Shown here piece by piece: positions 24,017 to 32,428 of a stretch of 64,000 bases of DNA; positions within the stretch are counted from its first letter, which is position 1; every line of letters begins with the position of its first letter. The translations under genes and the position numbers were made by a program. The stretch is from positions 1-64,000 of the forward strand of contig NZ_JADPKR010000098.1 of the NCBI RefSeq assembly GCF_023074055.1, given 5' to 3'. This DNA is from Bradyrhizobium sp. 141 (lineage in GTDB: Bacteria; Pseudomonadota; Alphaproteobacteria; Rhizobiales; Xanthobacteraceae). The notes beneath the pieces are model-generated. The model made no database searches and was not told where the DNA came from. It saw only the letters and a program-made list of their open reading frames with translations.

Positions 24017-25858
24017 TTATCTAATCACGGATGGCCCCTGGTCGGGTAGCGCGACGTCGATGACGCGGAATTGCACGCGTTCGGTGCCCTGATAGCGATC
24101 GACCGAGAGCGAGCCCGCGACATGCAGTTGCTGGCCGCGATTGGCCAGAAGCGCATTACCGAGCTTCTGACCGACCGAGCGGAACGCGATGCCGTTGACG
24201 ATGGCGCCGTCGCCTGACTTGAAGCGCAGACGCAGATGCGCCTGCCCGACCTCGTCGGCAAAGACGAGCTGATGCGCCGGCAGCGCCAGCACAGCTTCCG
24301 GATTGCCGCTGCCGAAGGGACCGGCACGGTTCAGCGTCGCCGCGAGCTCCGTCGTCACCGCACGCGCGGACACCGCGCCGTCGATATAAAGCTCGTTGAC
24401 GTGGCGCGCCTCGGCGACGTCCTGCGCCAGCGCGTTCTCGAGATAGGCGCGGAATTCGGCGAGCTTCTCCTTCCGCAACGTCACACCCGCGGCCATCGCG
24501 TGCCCGCCGCCCTTGAGCAAAATGCCATCAGTGACCGCCTGTCGCACGGCTTTGCCGATATCGACCCCGGCAATCGAGCGGCCCGATCCGGTGCCGATGC
24601 CGCCGGGCTCCAGCGCGATGGCAAAAGCCGGCCGCGAAAACTTCTCCTTCAGGCGGGAGGCAACGAGGCCGACGACGCCGGGGTGCCAGCCTTCGGACGC
24701 CGTGACGATCACCCCGAGCTTGTCCTCGAGCCCGATCGAGGCCAGAGCCTCGGCTTCGGCCTGCGCTTCGGCCGCCTGCTCGATGACGCGGCGCTCGCCG
24801 TTGAGGCGGTCGAGCTCGGCGGCGATCCGCGCGGCCTCGACGCCGTCGCCTTCCAGCAGCAGCCGCACGCCGAGATCGGCGCGGCCGATGCGGCCGCCGG
24901 CATTGATGCGAGGCCCCAGCATGAAGCCGAGATGCCAAGCCTCCGGCGGCCCGTTGAGCCGCGCCACGTCCATCAGCGCGGTATGACCGACATGGTCGCG
25001 GCGCCGCATCGCGATCAGCCCCTTGGCGACGAAGGCGCGGTTGAGGCCGATCAGCGGTGCCACATCCGCAACCGTGCCCAGCGCGACGTGGTGGAGCATG
25101 CCGAGCAGATCCGGCTCGGGCATCTCCGCGCTCCAGAACTCGCGCTGGCGCAGCTCGCGATTGACCGCCACCAGCGTCACCAGCACGAGGCCGACGGCGG
25201 CGAGATGGCCGAGGCCGGAGAGATCGTCGAGCCGGTTCGGATTGACGAGCGCGTCGACCTCCGGCAGCTCCGTGCCGGCCTGGTGATGATCGATTACGAC
25301 CACGGACATGCCGAGCCGTTTCGCTTCAGCCAGCGGCTCGATGCTGGTGGTGCCGCAATCGACGGTGACGAGCAGCGTGGCACCCTTGGCCGCGAGCCCG
25401 CGAACCGCTTCGACGTTCGGGCCATAACCCTCAAAGATGCGGTCGGGAATGTGGATCAGCGGATCGAGCCCGCAATGGCGCAGATGCCAGGCCAGCAGTG
25501 CCGCCGAGGTGGCGCCGTCGACGTCGTAGTCACCGAAGATCGCGACCTTCTCGCCCCGCGCCGCGGCATCCGCGATCCGCTTGGCGGCCGCTTCCATCTC
25601 CGTCACCGTGAACGGGTCCGGCAAAAGCTTGCGGATGGTCGGATCGAGGAAGTCGGCGACCGCGTCGATATCGACCCCGCGCCCCGCCAGCACGCGCGCC
25701 AGCAGCTCCGGAAGCTGGTGCCGCTGCACGATGGCAAGCGCCTTGGCCGCCCCGCGCGCGTCGAGCCGGTCGCGCCAGAGCTTGTCGGTGAGCGAGCGCG
25801 CGACGCCCAGGAACGCCTGGGGCGCTTCGACGGGCAAGGCGGTGGCAGGCGGCGTCAT
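24017..25858 (-). CDS. recJ: Single-stranded-DNA-specific exonuclease RecJ
   Basis: A 613-residue RecJ, the usual length. DHH-family motifs: FGDYDVDGATSAALL (motif I), VTVDCG (motif II), VVIDHHQAGTELPEVDALVNPNR (DHH motif III), and the DHHA1 part with GGHAMAAGVTLR. The C-terminal OB region (QLHVAGSLSVDRYQGTERVQFRVIDVA) is present. It degrades single-stranded DNA 5' to 3' in recombination and mismatch repair. Divergent from an MCP-like gene. Confidence 0.96.
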   Translation of the reverse strand: MTPPATALPVEAPQAFLGVARSLTDKLWRDRLDARGAAKALAIVQRHQLPELLARVLAGRGVDIDAVADFLDPTIRKLLPDPFTVTEMEAAAKRIADAAARGEKVAIFGDYDVDGATSAALLAWHLRHCGLDPLIHIPDRIFEGYGPNVEAVRGLAAKGATLLVTVDCGTTSIEPLAEAKRLGMSVVVIDHHQAGTELPEVDALVNPNRLDDLSGLGHLAAVGLVLVTLVAVNRELRQREFWSAEMPEPDLLGMLHHVALGTVADVAPLIGLNRAFVAKGLIAMRRRDHVGHTALMDVARLNGPPEAWHLGFMLGPRINAGGRIGRADLGVRLLLEGDGVEAARIAAELDRLNGERRVIEQAAEAQAEAEALASIGLEDKLGVIVTASEGWHPGVVGLVASRLKEKFSRPAFAIALEPGGIGTGSGRSIAGVDIGKAVRQAVTDGILLKGGGHAMAAGVTLRKEKLAEFRAYLENALAQDVAEARHVNELYIDGAVSARAVTTELAATLNRAGPFGSGNPEAVLALPAHQLVFADEVGQAHLRLRFKSGDGAIVNGIAFRSVGQKLGNALLANRGQQLHVAGSLSVDRYQGTERVQFRVIDVALPDQGPSVIR

Positions 25859-26142
25859 GATTCGAGAGCGATCTTTGGGAACTCGGGACCCCGGACGAAC
25901 ACGCAGGGCGTCCGGTCACTGGCGGATTGGCCGGGAATCCGCCGAACTTTGCAACGGCAGCGGCCCACAAAGCGGTGGATGGCTCCCCGACAGGGGCGGA
26001 GTGACTATCATTTGGGCATTCCGCCGAACAGCAAATTAAGCAGGCGTTAGGCGGAATCTTCGAAAAAGACTTGTATTCGATCTGTAATTTGATGTTCCGG
26101 GTTCGTTGCAGATCAGACCTCATTGCCAAGGGAAATCCCCCG

Positions 26143-27219
26143 ATGTCTGCTGCGCTGGGTCTGAAAGCCAAGCCGATCGCCACCGAACCCGCTGACGATG
26201 ATTCCGACATCTCCGCGCTGATCAACCGCCTGACCGCGGAGGTCAACCAGATCGCGGTCGACAAGACCAAGTCGATCCAGCAGATCACCAACCAGATGAA
26301 GATGCTGGCGCTGAACGCACTGATCGAAAGCTCGCGCGCCGGCGCGCAAGGCGCGGGCTTTGCGGTGGTGGCCCAGGAGGTGCGCGGCGTCGGCCAACAG
26401 GTCGAGACCATCGCACGCGAGCTCGAAAGCCAGCTGACGAAGCGCACCGGCGATCTCGTCTCCTCGATCGAGCGCATGAGCCAGCGTTCGCGCGGCGAGC
26501 GCATGATGGACTTGTCCCTGAACGCAATCGAGCTGATCGACCGCAACCTCTATGAACGCACCTGCGACGTGCGCTGGTGGGCGACCGATTCCGCCGTGGT
26601 CGATTGCGCGGCCTCCCCCAGCGCGGCGGCCGTCTCGCATGCCTCGCAGCGCCTCGGCGTGATCCTCGGGGCCTACACCGTCTATCTCGACCTCTGGCTC
26701 TGCGATCTCGACGGCAATGTCATCGCCAACGGCCGGGCCGACCGCTTCCGCGCCGTCGGCCAGAATGTCGCCCACACCAAATGGTTTCGCGAGGCGCGCA
26801 GCTTGCGCTCCGGTGACGACTACGTGGCCGGCGATGTCGAGAACCAGCCGCTGCTCGGCAACGCGCAGGTTGCGACCTATTGCGCCAGCGTCCGCGCCGG
26901 CGGCCAGGCCAACGGCGCCCCGATCGGCGTGCTCGCCATCCATTTCGACTGGGAGCCGCAGGCCCGCGCCATCGTCCAGGGCGTGCGCATCGGCGACAGC
27001 GACAGGGCCCGCGTGCTGCTGGTCGATTCGAATTTGCGCGTCATCGCGGCGTCCGACGGCCAGGGCATCCTCAGCGAGCGCATCTCGATCTCGCTGAACG
27101 GCCAGCGTTCCGGCTTCTATCACGACCGCAACGGTTCGCTGGTCGCCTTTCATGCGACGCCGGGCTACGAGACCTATCGGGGCCTGGGCTGGTACGGCGT
27201 GATCATCTGCGGGGCCTGA
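26143..27219 (+). CDS. Soluble MCP-like protein with C-terminal Cache-like domain
   Basis: A 358-residue protein with no transmembrane segment. Residues ~49-81 (ITNQMKMLALNALIESSRAG then GFAVVAQEVR) match the CheA/CheW-binding hairpin tip of chemoreceptors, but only about 100 residues of signalling coiled coil surround it. Residues ~150-350 look like a Cache/PAS-type sensor (VYLDLWLCDLDGNVIANGRAD...; GVLAIHFDWEPQA; RVLLVDSNLRVIAASDGQG). Sensor after signalling domain is the reverse of a normal MCP, and the sensor must be cytoplasmic. ATG 26143 is chosen over an upstream in-frame start because AAGGGAA precedes it. Confidence 0.8.
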   Translation: MSAALGLKAKPIATEPADDDSDISALINRLTAEVNQIAVDKTKSIQQITNQMKMLALNALIESSRAGAQGAGFAVVAQEVRGVGQQVETIARELESQLTKRTGDLVSSIERMSQRSRGERMMDLSLNAIELIDRNLYERTCDVRWWATDSAVVDCAASPSAAAVSHASQRLGVILGAYTVYLDLWLCDLDGNVIANGRADRFRAVGQNVAHTKWFREARSLRSGDDYVAGDVENQPLLGNAQVATYCASVRAGGQANGAPIGVLAIHFDWEPQARAIVQGVRIGDSDRARVLLVDSNLRVIAASDGQGILSERISISLNGQRSGFYHDRNGSLVAFHATPGYETYRGLGWYGVIICGA

Positions 27220-27617
27220 GGCGCCCCGCAGAATCGAACGAGGAGCCCCGCTCTGATCAAAACTCGCGAAACAACCCCATGCACAGTAGCCAGAGGGTTG
27301 GTTTCATTGAGTTTTTGTCAGAGATGTTCATTTCCTGTTTTTTCGGTTACGCCGAAATGGCTTGACACGTCGGGCAAAACATTGGCAATCTGTGATCATC
27401 GCAGGCCGTGTTCGCCCACGAGCGAATGGCCCTTGCCGGTTTGTGACATCGCCCCCGGCTTCTGAAGCATTTTCCGACAAGCCGCGCTCGTTACAGGCAA
27501 GAGCCTCACGCCATTGGTCGAGTAGGGTCGCTTCGCATCACGTCATTGACGTGAGAGCGCGAGCCGGCATTGGTCTTGGATCATCTCGCGCTTGGTAAAA
27601 TACCGAGGAGACATGCC
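27220..27617. other. 398-base intergenic region, possible degenerate repeat
   Basis: No credible gene. It contains TTGACA at 27362-27367 in the string CGAAATGGCTTGACACGTCG. From memory that string resembles a degenerate dispersed element found widely in Bradyrhizobium genomes. A promoter for the NmrA-like gene must lie in its right part but I cannot place it with confidence. Confidence 0.3.
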
Positions 27618-28361
27618 ATGAAGATTGTCGTGATCGGCGGAACAGGGTTGATCGGATCCAAGCTCGTGGCGAGGCTCAAACAGCAAGGCCACGAGGCTGT
27701 GGCGGCCTCGCCGAAATCAGGCGTGAATGCCGTGACCGGGGAAGGCCTCGCTGCGGCATTGGCGGGCGCGGATGTCGTCGTCGATGTCGCCAACGCGCCG
27801 TCCTGGGAGCCCGCCGCCGTGCTCGAATTCTTCGAGCGTTCGAGCCAAAACCTCGCCGCGACCGAGGCGGCTGCGGGTGTGAAGCATCATGTGGCGCTTT
27901 CGATCGTGGGTACCGAGCGCTCGCCCGACATCGCCTATTTTCGTGCCAAGCTTGCGCAGGAGACCATCGTCAAGGCCTCTCCGGTCCCTTACTCGATCGT
28001 CCGCGCCACCCAGTTCTTCGAATTCCTCGGCGCCATCGCCGATATGGGTGCGACCGAGGGCCGGATCGTCGTTCCATCGGCGATGTTTCAGCCGATCGCG
28101 GGCGAGGACGTGGCCGACCGCCTCGCGGAGGTCGCAACAGGCCAGCCGCTCAACGGCACGATCGATATCGCAGGACCCGAGAAGGCTCCCTTCAATGAAT
28201 TCGTCGCGCGACGTGTGAAGGCGTCCGGCGACGCCCGCCCGGTGGTGGGAGACCCCAAGGCACCGTACTATGGCGCCCCCATTGGCGACACATCGCTGAT
28301 CCCGCTCGGCGAGGCACGGCTCGGGAAAACGCCGCTCGCAACATGGCTCGCGAGGCTCTGA
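27618..28361 (+). CDS. NmrA-like / atypical SDR NAD(P)-binding protein
   Basis: A 247-residue Rossmann protein starting MKIVVIGGTGLIGSKLV, the GxxGxxG motif of atypical SDRs. VVDVANAPSW and VALSIVGTERSPDIAYFRAKLAQE follow the NmrA/ycf39-type pattern (YxxxK as YFRAK). Family members are NAD(P)H sensors or quinone/isoflavone-type reductases. ATG 27618 is preceded by GAGGAG. It is 51 bases upstream of a cupin gene on the same strand, likely cotranscribed. Confidence 0.85.
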   Translation: MKIVVIGGTGLIGSKLVARLKQQGHEAVAASPKSGVNAVTGEGLAAALAGADVVVDVANAPSWEPAAVLEFFERSSQNLAATEAAAGVKHHVALSIVGTERSPDIAYFRAKLAQETIVKASPVPYSIVRATQFFEFLGAIADMGATEGRIVVPSAMFQPIAGEDVADRLAEVATGQPLNGTIDIAGPEKAPFNEFVARRVKASGDARPVVGDPKAPYYGAPIGDTSLIPLGEARLGKTPLATWLARL

Positions 28362-28412
28362 AGACCCGCAAGTCCAGAAAATCACGACAGAAACGGCAAT
28401 GAAGGGAATCCC

Positions 28413-28829
28413 ATGCGCAGATTGCTGATCGCAATTGTGGTTTACACCGCCTCCGTCCTGGCGGCCCACGCAGCCGAGACGGCTGCGCCATCGGCCAAAG
28501 TGACCGTCGTGTTCGACCAGGCGCTGCCGAATGTCCCGGGCAAGAGCATGAAGGGCGTACTGGTCGAGTATGGTCCCGGAGGCTCCTCGCCGGCCCACAT
28601 GCACCCGCCCTCCGCCTTCATCTACGCCACCGTCCTGGAAGGCGCGATCCGCAGTCAGGTCAATGACGGCCCCGCCAAGGTCTTTCACAAGGGAGAGAAC
28701 TTCTCTGAAAAGCCCGGCGATCGCCATGCCGTCAGCGCCAATGCCAGCGACACCGAGCCGGCGAAGCTGCTGGCCGTGTTCGTGGTGGATACGGCCGATA
28801 AGGAGCTGGTGACACCCATCGCGAAGTAG
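28413..28829 (+). CDS. Exported cupin-domain protein
   Basis: A 138-residue single cupin. Signal peptide MRRLLIAIVVYTASVLAAHA ends before AET. Cupin motif 1 is SPAHMHPPSAFIYATVLEGAI; motif 2 is NFSEKPGDRHAVSANAS. The metal ligand set appears as H, H, (E) and H. It shares ALPNVPGK, YGPGG, SxNASxTEPAxLxAVFV with the cupin at 18650-19144, so the two are paralogues. Follows the NmrA-like gene. Substrate unknown. Confidence 0.83.
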   Translation: MRRLLIAIVVYTASVLAAHAAETAAPSAKVTVVFDQALPNVPGKSMKGVLVEYGPGGSSPAHMHPPSAFIYATVLEGAIRSQVNDGPAKVFHKGENFSEKPGDRHAVSANASDTEPAKLLAVFVVDTADKELVTPIAK

Positions 28830-28871
28830 TGCCGGATCAGCAGACAGCGGAGCTGGAACGAGACGCTGGCG

Positions 28872-29867
28872 TCAACCGGAGCTCCCTACGAAAGCGACCG
28901 GCGTACCTTTCGCGACACTGGCTGCCACGCGTTCGGCGTCCCAATTGGTGAGACGCACGCAGCCGTGGGACTCCGCTTTGGAGATCTTCTTCGGCGAAGG
29001 CGTGCCGTGAATGCCATAGCCCTCGGCGGAAAGGTTGATCCACACCGTGCCGACTGGATTGTTCGGACCGGGCTGGATGGTGAAAGGCTTGCGGGAGCGG
29101 ACGTCCTTGAAGCGATAATCGGGATTGTAGCGATAGTGCGGATTGCGGCTGATCTCCGTGACTTTAAGCGTGCCCGAGGGCGACGGCTTCTCTTCGCTTC
29201 CGACCGTCGCTGGATAAAATCCGATCAGCGCATTCGACTTGTCGAACAGCTTCACCGTCTGTCGGCTCTTGTCGATCTCGACCCTGTCGGCTTTGGCAGG
29301 CGCAGCGCCTCCGCTCGCGGTATCCACGACGACGATGGTGTCGCCGGCCCGATCGAAGTGGCGCCCGGGGTTGAGCGCCGCCAACAACTCCTCGCCCATG
29401 TGAAACTTCTCGGCCAGTCCTTCGCGCGGACTCGTGAAGCCGAGCTTCGGGATGTCTTTCATCTCCTCCATCCTTGATGGAAGCTTGCTCAGGAAAGGAC
29501 CCGCCACGTCCTGCTGGGTGATCGTGTATGTCATCGTTACCGGCCGGTCATCCGCCTGCAACGCCTTCCAGACGTCCTCCGACAAAGCGTCCGAACTCGG
29601 CAATTGCTGCGCTTCCGCATAGGCCCGTAGCGCCTTCCGGGCGTTCTCTCCGAACTTGCCGTCGATCTCGCCGGGCGAGAAATGCGCCCGGTCCAGGAGG
29701 ACCTGCAGCCGGACGCCCGCCGGCGTCGGCTTCTCGTTCGAGAGAGTCTTGTTCGTTGGCTGAGCGGAATTGATGGCGGCGGCGTCCATCTCCGCGGCGA
29801 ACGCCGGCGGGACCGCCAGAGCGAAGACCAGAAAGATGCAAATCTGCCCCGCTTTTCCGAGCGACAT
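28872..29867 (-). CDS. L,D-transpeptidase (YkuD) with peptidoglycan-binding domain
   Basis: A 331-residue exported enzyme. Signal peptide ...ICIFLVFALAVPPAFA. A PG_binding_1-like domain (LQVLLDRAHFSPGEIDGKFGENARKALRAYAEAQ) occupies residues ~52-105. The C-terminal YkuD domain carries GIHGTPSPKKISKAESHGCVRL with the nucleophile Cys, His and Arg. It makes 3-3 cross-links or attaches proteins to peptidoglycan; L,D-transpeptidases are numerous in Rhizobiales, where 3-3 links are frequent. Confidence 0.92.
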   Translation of the reverse strand: MSLGKAGQICIFLVFALAVPPAFAAEMDAAAINSAQPTNKTLSNEKPTPAGVRLQVLLDRAHFSPGEIDGKFGENARKALRAYAEAQQLPSSDALSEDVWKALQADDRPVTMTYTITQQDVAGPFLSKLPSRMEEMKDIPKLGFTSPREGLAEKFHMGEELLAALNPGRHFDRAGDTIVVVDTASGGAAPAKADRVEIDKSRQTVKLFDKSNALIGFYPATVGSEEKPSPSGTLKVTEISRNPHYRYNPDYRFKDVRSRKPFTIQPGPNNPVGTVWINLSAEGYGIHGTPSPKKISKAESHGCVRLTNWDAERVAASVAKGTPVAFVGSSG

Positions 29868-29879
29868 CGCCGAGCCCTT

Positions 29880-30941
29880 TTACGTTTCCAACGGTTCTGT
29901 GATCAATTCCCGGGCCGCGGCGGCGGCCAGCTTGCGGTACTGGTCTTCGTATTGCCTCGCCATCCGGCTCGCGGAGAAGCGCTCCTCGAAGCGAGCGCGC
30001 ACCTTCCTTCGATCCAGCTTGCCCAACTCGCCGACGGCCTTGACGGCCTGCTCCTCGCTCTCGACGATGAAGCCGGTCAGGCCGTGTTCGACGACTTCGG
30101 GGACGGAGCCGGAGCGGTAGGCAATCACCGGGGTTCCGCACGCCATCGCTTCGATCATGACCAGCCCGAATGGCTCCGGCCAATCGATCGGAAACAGCAG
30201 CGCAGCGGCTTCGGCAAGGAAGGGCTGTTTCTTCGCGTCATCGACTTCACCAACAAGCCGGATGTTCTTGCCGTCGATGTTGGGCTCGATGTGCTTCCTG
30301 AAGTAGGCTGTCTCGGCGCGCGGGATCTTCGCGGCGATACGGAGGGGCATCTGGACTGCACGCGCGATGCGGATGGCGTCCTCCGGACCCTTGTCCGCGG
30401 TGAGACGCCCGAGAAACGCCAAATAGGATCCCGGTTCGTAGGACGGGCGAAACAAGTCGGACGGCAGCCCGTGCTGGATAGTTCCGATCCATTTCGCAAC
30501 CGGAAGCGGCAGGCGCTGATGATCGGAAATCGACACGAAGCATGCTTTAGGGAATTGCCGAACCACGTCGGGTAGGCCAGGCAAGTCGAGGCGACCATGC
30601 ATGGTCGTGAGGAACGGCACGCCAAGACGACTGAGCAACGGCAGGGACAGCCAGTCGATATGCGCGTGGATCACGTCGAACTCTCGCGCACGCCTCGCGA
30701 TCGCCTCCATCAGCATCGCACTCGCCGCGGCCGGGTCCGCCCCCTTCCGCCCGAGACGCAGCGCGCGTGGCCAGACCGGATGAAGCTTGCCATTCGTCCT
30801 GGAGTCGCCGCTCGCAAACAGCGTGACCTCGTGGCCGAGTTCGACCAGCCCATCCACCAGCCAAGCCACGACCCGCTCGGTGCCGCCGTAGAGCTTCGGA
30901 GGGACGCTTTCGGCCAGGGGAGCAAGCTGAGCAATGCGCAT
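29880..30941 (-). CDS. Glycosyltransferase family 4 protein
   Basis: A 353-residue GT-B transferase. The N-terminal acceptor domain starts MRIAQLAPLAESVPPKLYGGTERVVAWLVD. The C-terminal donor domain has YLAFLGRLTADKGPEDAIRIAR and WPEPFGLVMIEAMACGTPVIAYRSGSVPEVVE, the E-x7-E motif of GT4. Donor and acceptor are unknown. It ends 12 bases before the L,D-transpeptidase start on the same strand. Confidence 0.9.
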   Translation of the reverse strand: MRIAQLAPLAESVPPKLYGGTERVVAWLVDGLVELGHEVTLFASGDSRTNGKLHPVWPRALRLGRKGADPAAASAMLMEAIARRAREFDVIHAHIDWLSLPLLSRLGVPFLTTMHGRLDLPGLPDVVRQFPKACFVSISDHQRLPLPVAKWIGTIQHGLPSDLFRPSYEPGSYLAFLGRLTADKGPEDAIRIARAVQMPLRIAAKIPRAETAYFRKHIEPNIDGKNIRLVGEVDDAKKQPFLAEAAALLFPIDWPEPFGLVMIEAMACGTPVIAYRSGSVPEVVEHGLTGFIVESEEQAVKAVGELGKLDRRKVRARFEERFSASRMARQYEDQYRKLAAAAARELITEPLET

Positions 30942-30954
30942 GGGAGGCTACCCG

Positions 30955-31083
30955 TTAAACCGCCGCACGCACGATCAGCACGATCGCGGCGGACAGAAGG
31001 TTCGAAATCGCGAGAAGCGTCCAATTCGGCCTGGCACTTGTGGCCGCCGCCCGGCAGACGAGCCCTTCCATGAGCCTCAACAT
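30955..31083 (-). CDS. Possible small membrane protein
   Basis: Forty-two residues from an ATG at 31083: MLRLMEGLVCRAAATSARP then WTLLAISNLLSAAIVLIVRAAV, a basic segment followed by one hydrophobic helix. Its start overlaps the stop of the small gene at 31077-31286. No good ribosome-binding site is seen. Plausible but unproven. Confidence 0.35.
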   Translation of the reverse strand: MLRLMEGLVCRAAATSARPNWTLLAISNLLSAAIVLIVRAAV

Positions 31084-31286
31084 TCGTCGTCGGGAAGCCG
31101 ATCGAGGTAGGCAATCCCGAATCCCGTGAGTTCTTCGGCATCGCTCTCGCGCGCTTCCCATCTCCCTTGCAGATGACGCTCGAGCAGGCAGCGACGACTA
31201 TCCGCGGCATCGACGTGGGGACGCCGGGCGCGGTAAACGGACCAAGCAATATCCACCGCCGTTCGTAGCGGGTCGTCGTCGACCAT
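31077..31286 (-). CDS. Small conserved hypothetical protein
   Basis: Sixty-nine residues starting MVDDDPLRTAVDIAWSVYRA and ending GIAYLDRLPDDEC. Acidic and helical, with a central RCLLERHLQGRWEARESDAEELT. From memory, near-identical small proteins recur in Bradyrhizobium genomes, but no function is known. Upstream of the glycosyltransferase on the same strand. Confidence 0.55.
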   Translation of the reverse strand: MVDDDPLRTAVDIAWSVYRARRPHVDAADSRRCLLERHLQGRWEARESDAEELTGFGIAYLDRLPDDEC

Positions 31287-31423
31287 GTTCCAGCTCCGAG
31301 ATGGAGACGTTCATGGGACTGCAACTCGTTACGACGGCGGAAGTTTCCACTTTTTCCCGGAAGGGCTGAAACTGCGCGCGGCCGGCAGGCACAAGCAGGC
31401 GCCCTCCTCCTCATCTGAGGGAA

Positions 31424-32428
31424 TCAAGCGACGCGACGAGCCGCCATCTCCGCCGCCAGCAGCAGCGCGGCGCGGCTCGCGCCGATCGATGCGACGCCCT
31501 GCCCTGCGATGTCGTAGGCGGTGCCGTGCGCGGGCGTGCAGATCGGGAATGGAAAGCCGCCGAGCAAGGTCACGCCGCGATCGAAGCCCATCAGCTTCAT
31601 CGCGATCTGGCCCTGGTCGTGATACATCGTCAGCACCGCATCGAAGGCGCCGCCTTTGGCGCGCAGAAATATGGTATCGGCCGGGAACGGTCCCTCCGCG
31701 GCGATGCCCGCGCGCTGAGCGACCGCGACCACGGGCGCGATGATGTCGATCTCCTCGCGGCCGAAATTGCCGCCGTCGCCGGCATGCGGATTGAGACCAG
31801 CAACCGCAATGCGTGGCCGCGCGAAGCCGGCCTTACGCATGCATGAATCGGTCAGCTCGAGCGCGCGATGGATGCGTTCGCTGGACAGCCGCCCGGCGAC
31901 GTCCTTGAGCGGGATGTGGGAAGTCACCCGCGCATTCCAGAGCCGGTCGAGCACGTTGAACTCGCTCGCGGGCGTCTTGAGACCGACCACCTCGGCCGAA
32001 AACGCGATCTCGTCATCGTATTCAGCACGGGCAAGCCGCATCGCCTGCTTGTTGAAAGGCGTGAAGCAGACGGCATCGGCCCGTCCGTCGCGGCCCAGTT
32101 CGAGTGCGTGCTTGTAATTCGCCAGGGCGAACTTTCCGCCGGCAAGGGTCGCAGTCTTCGGTTCGACCTCTCTGGGATCGAGATGGCCGAGGTCGACAAA
32201 CAGCGTCTCGCCCGCCGCCGCGCGAAGGTCAGCCCCCTGCTCCACTGTCGTCAGCTCCGGCTTGACACCGGCAATGCGCGCGCCGTCGTCGAAGATGCGG
32301 CGGTCACCGATGACAACGAGCCGACTTTGGGCACGGATGTCGTCCTGCACCGCGAGCTTCGCCGTCAGCTCCGGGCTGATGCCGGCGGGATCTCCCATTG
32401 CCAATGCAATCAGCGGCTTTGCGGTCAT
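31424..32428 (-). CDS. PdxA-family 4-hydroxythreonine-4-phosphate dehydrogenase homologue
   Basis: A 334-residue dehydrogenase of the PdxA fold. MGDPAGISPELTAK is the N-terminal signature, GLNPHAGDGGNFGREE and MYHDQGQIAMK hold the metal-binding histidines/aspartates, and GTAYDIAGQGVAS ends the active site. True PdxA acts in vitamin B6 synthesis, but this copy is translationally coupled (ATGA overlap) to tctA and sits in a transport/catabolism cluster. It is therefore more likely a PdxA2-type enzyme that oxidises a phosphorylated hydroxy acid. A kinase partner of the DUF1537 type is not present here. Confidence 0.82.
   Translation of the reverse strand: MTAKPLIALAMGDPAGISPELTAKLAVQDDIRAQSRLVVIGDRRIFDDGARIAGVKPELTTVEQGADLRAAAGETLFVDLGHLDPREVEPKTATLAGGKFALANYKHALELGRDGRADAVCFTPFNKQAMRLARAEYDDEIAFSAEVVGLKTPASEFNVLDRLWNARVTSHIPLKDVAGRLSSERIHRALELTDSCMRKAGFARPRIAVAGLNPHAGDGGNFGREEIDIIAPVVAVAQRAGIAAEGPFPADTIFLRAKGGAFDAVLTMYHDQGQIAMKLMGFDRGVTLLGGFPFPICTPAHGTAYDIAGQGVASIGASRAALLLAAEMAARRVA

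Noticed and set aside
24236..26050. 604-codon open frame on the plus strand
   Set aside because: Antisense shadow of recJ with long charged low-complexity stretches; recJ has all family motifs.
31198..31392. 64-codon minus-strand ORF upstream of the small hypothetical genes
   Set aside because: Overlaps the credible 69-residue ORF in another frame, and has Arg/Pro-rich shadow composition and no ribosome-binding site.
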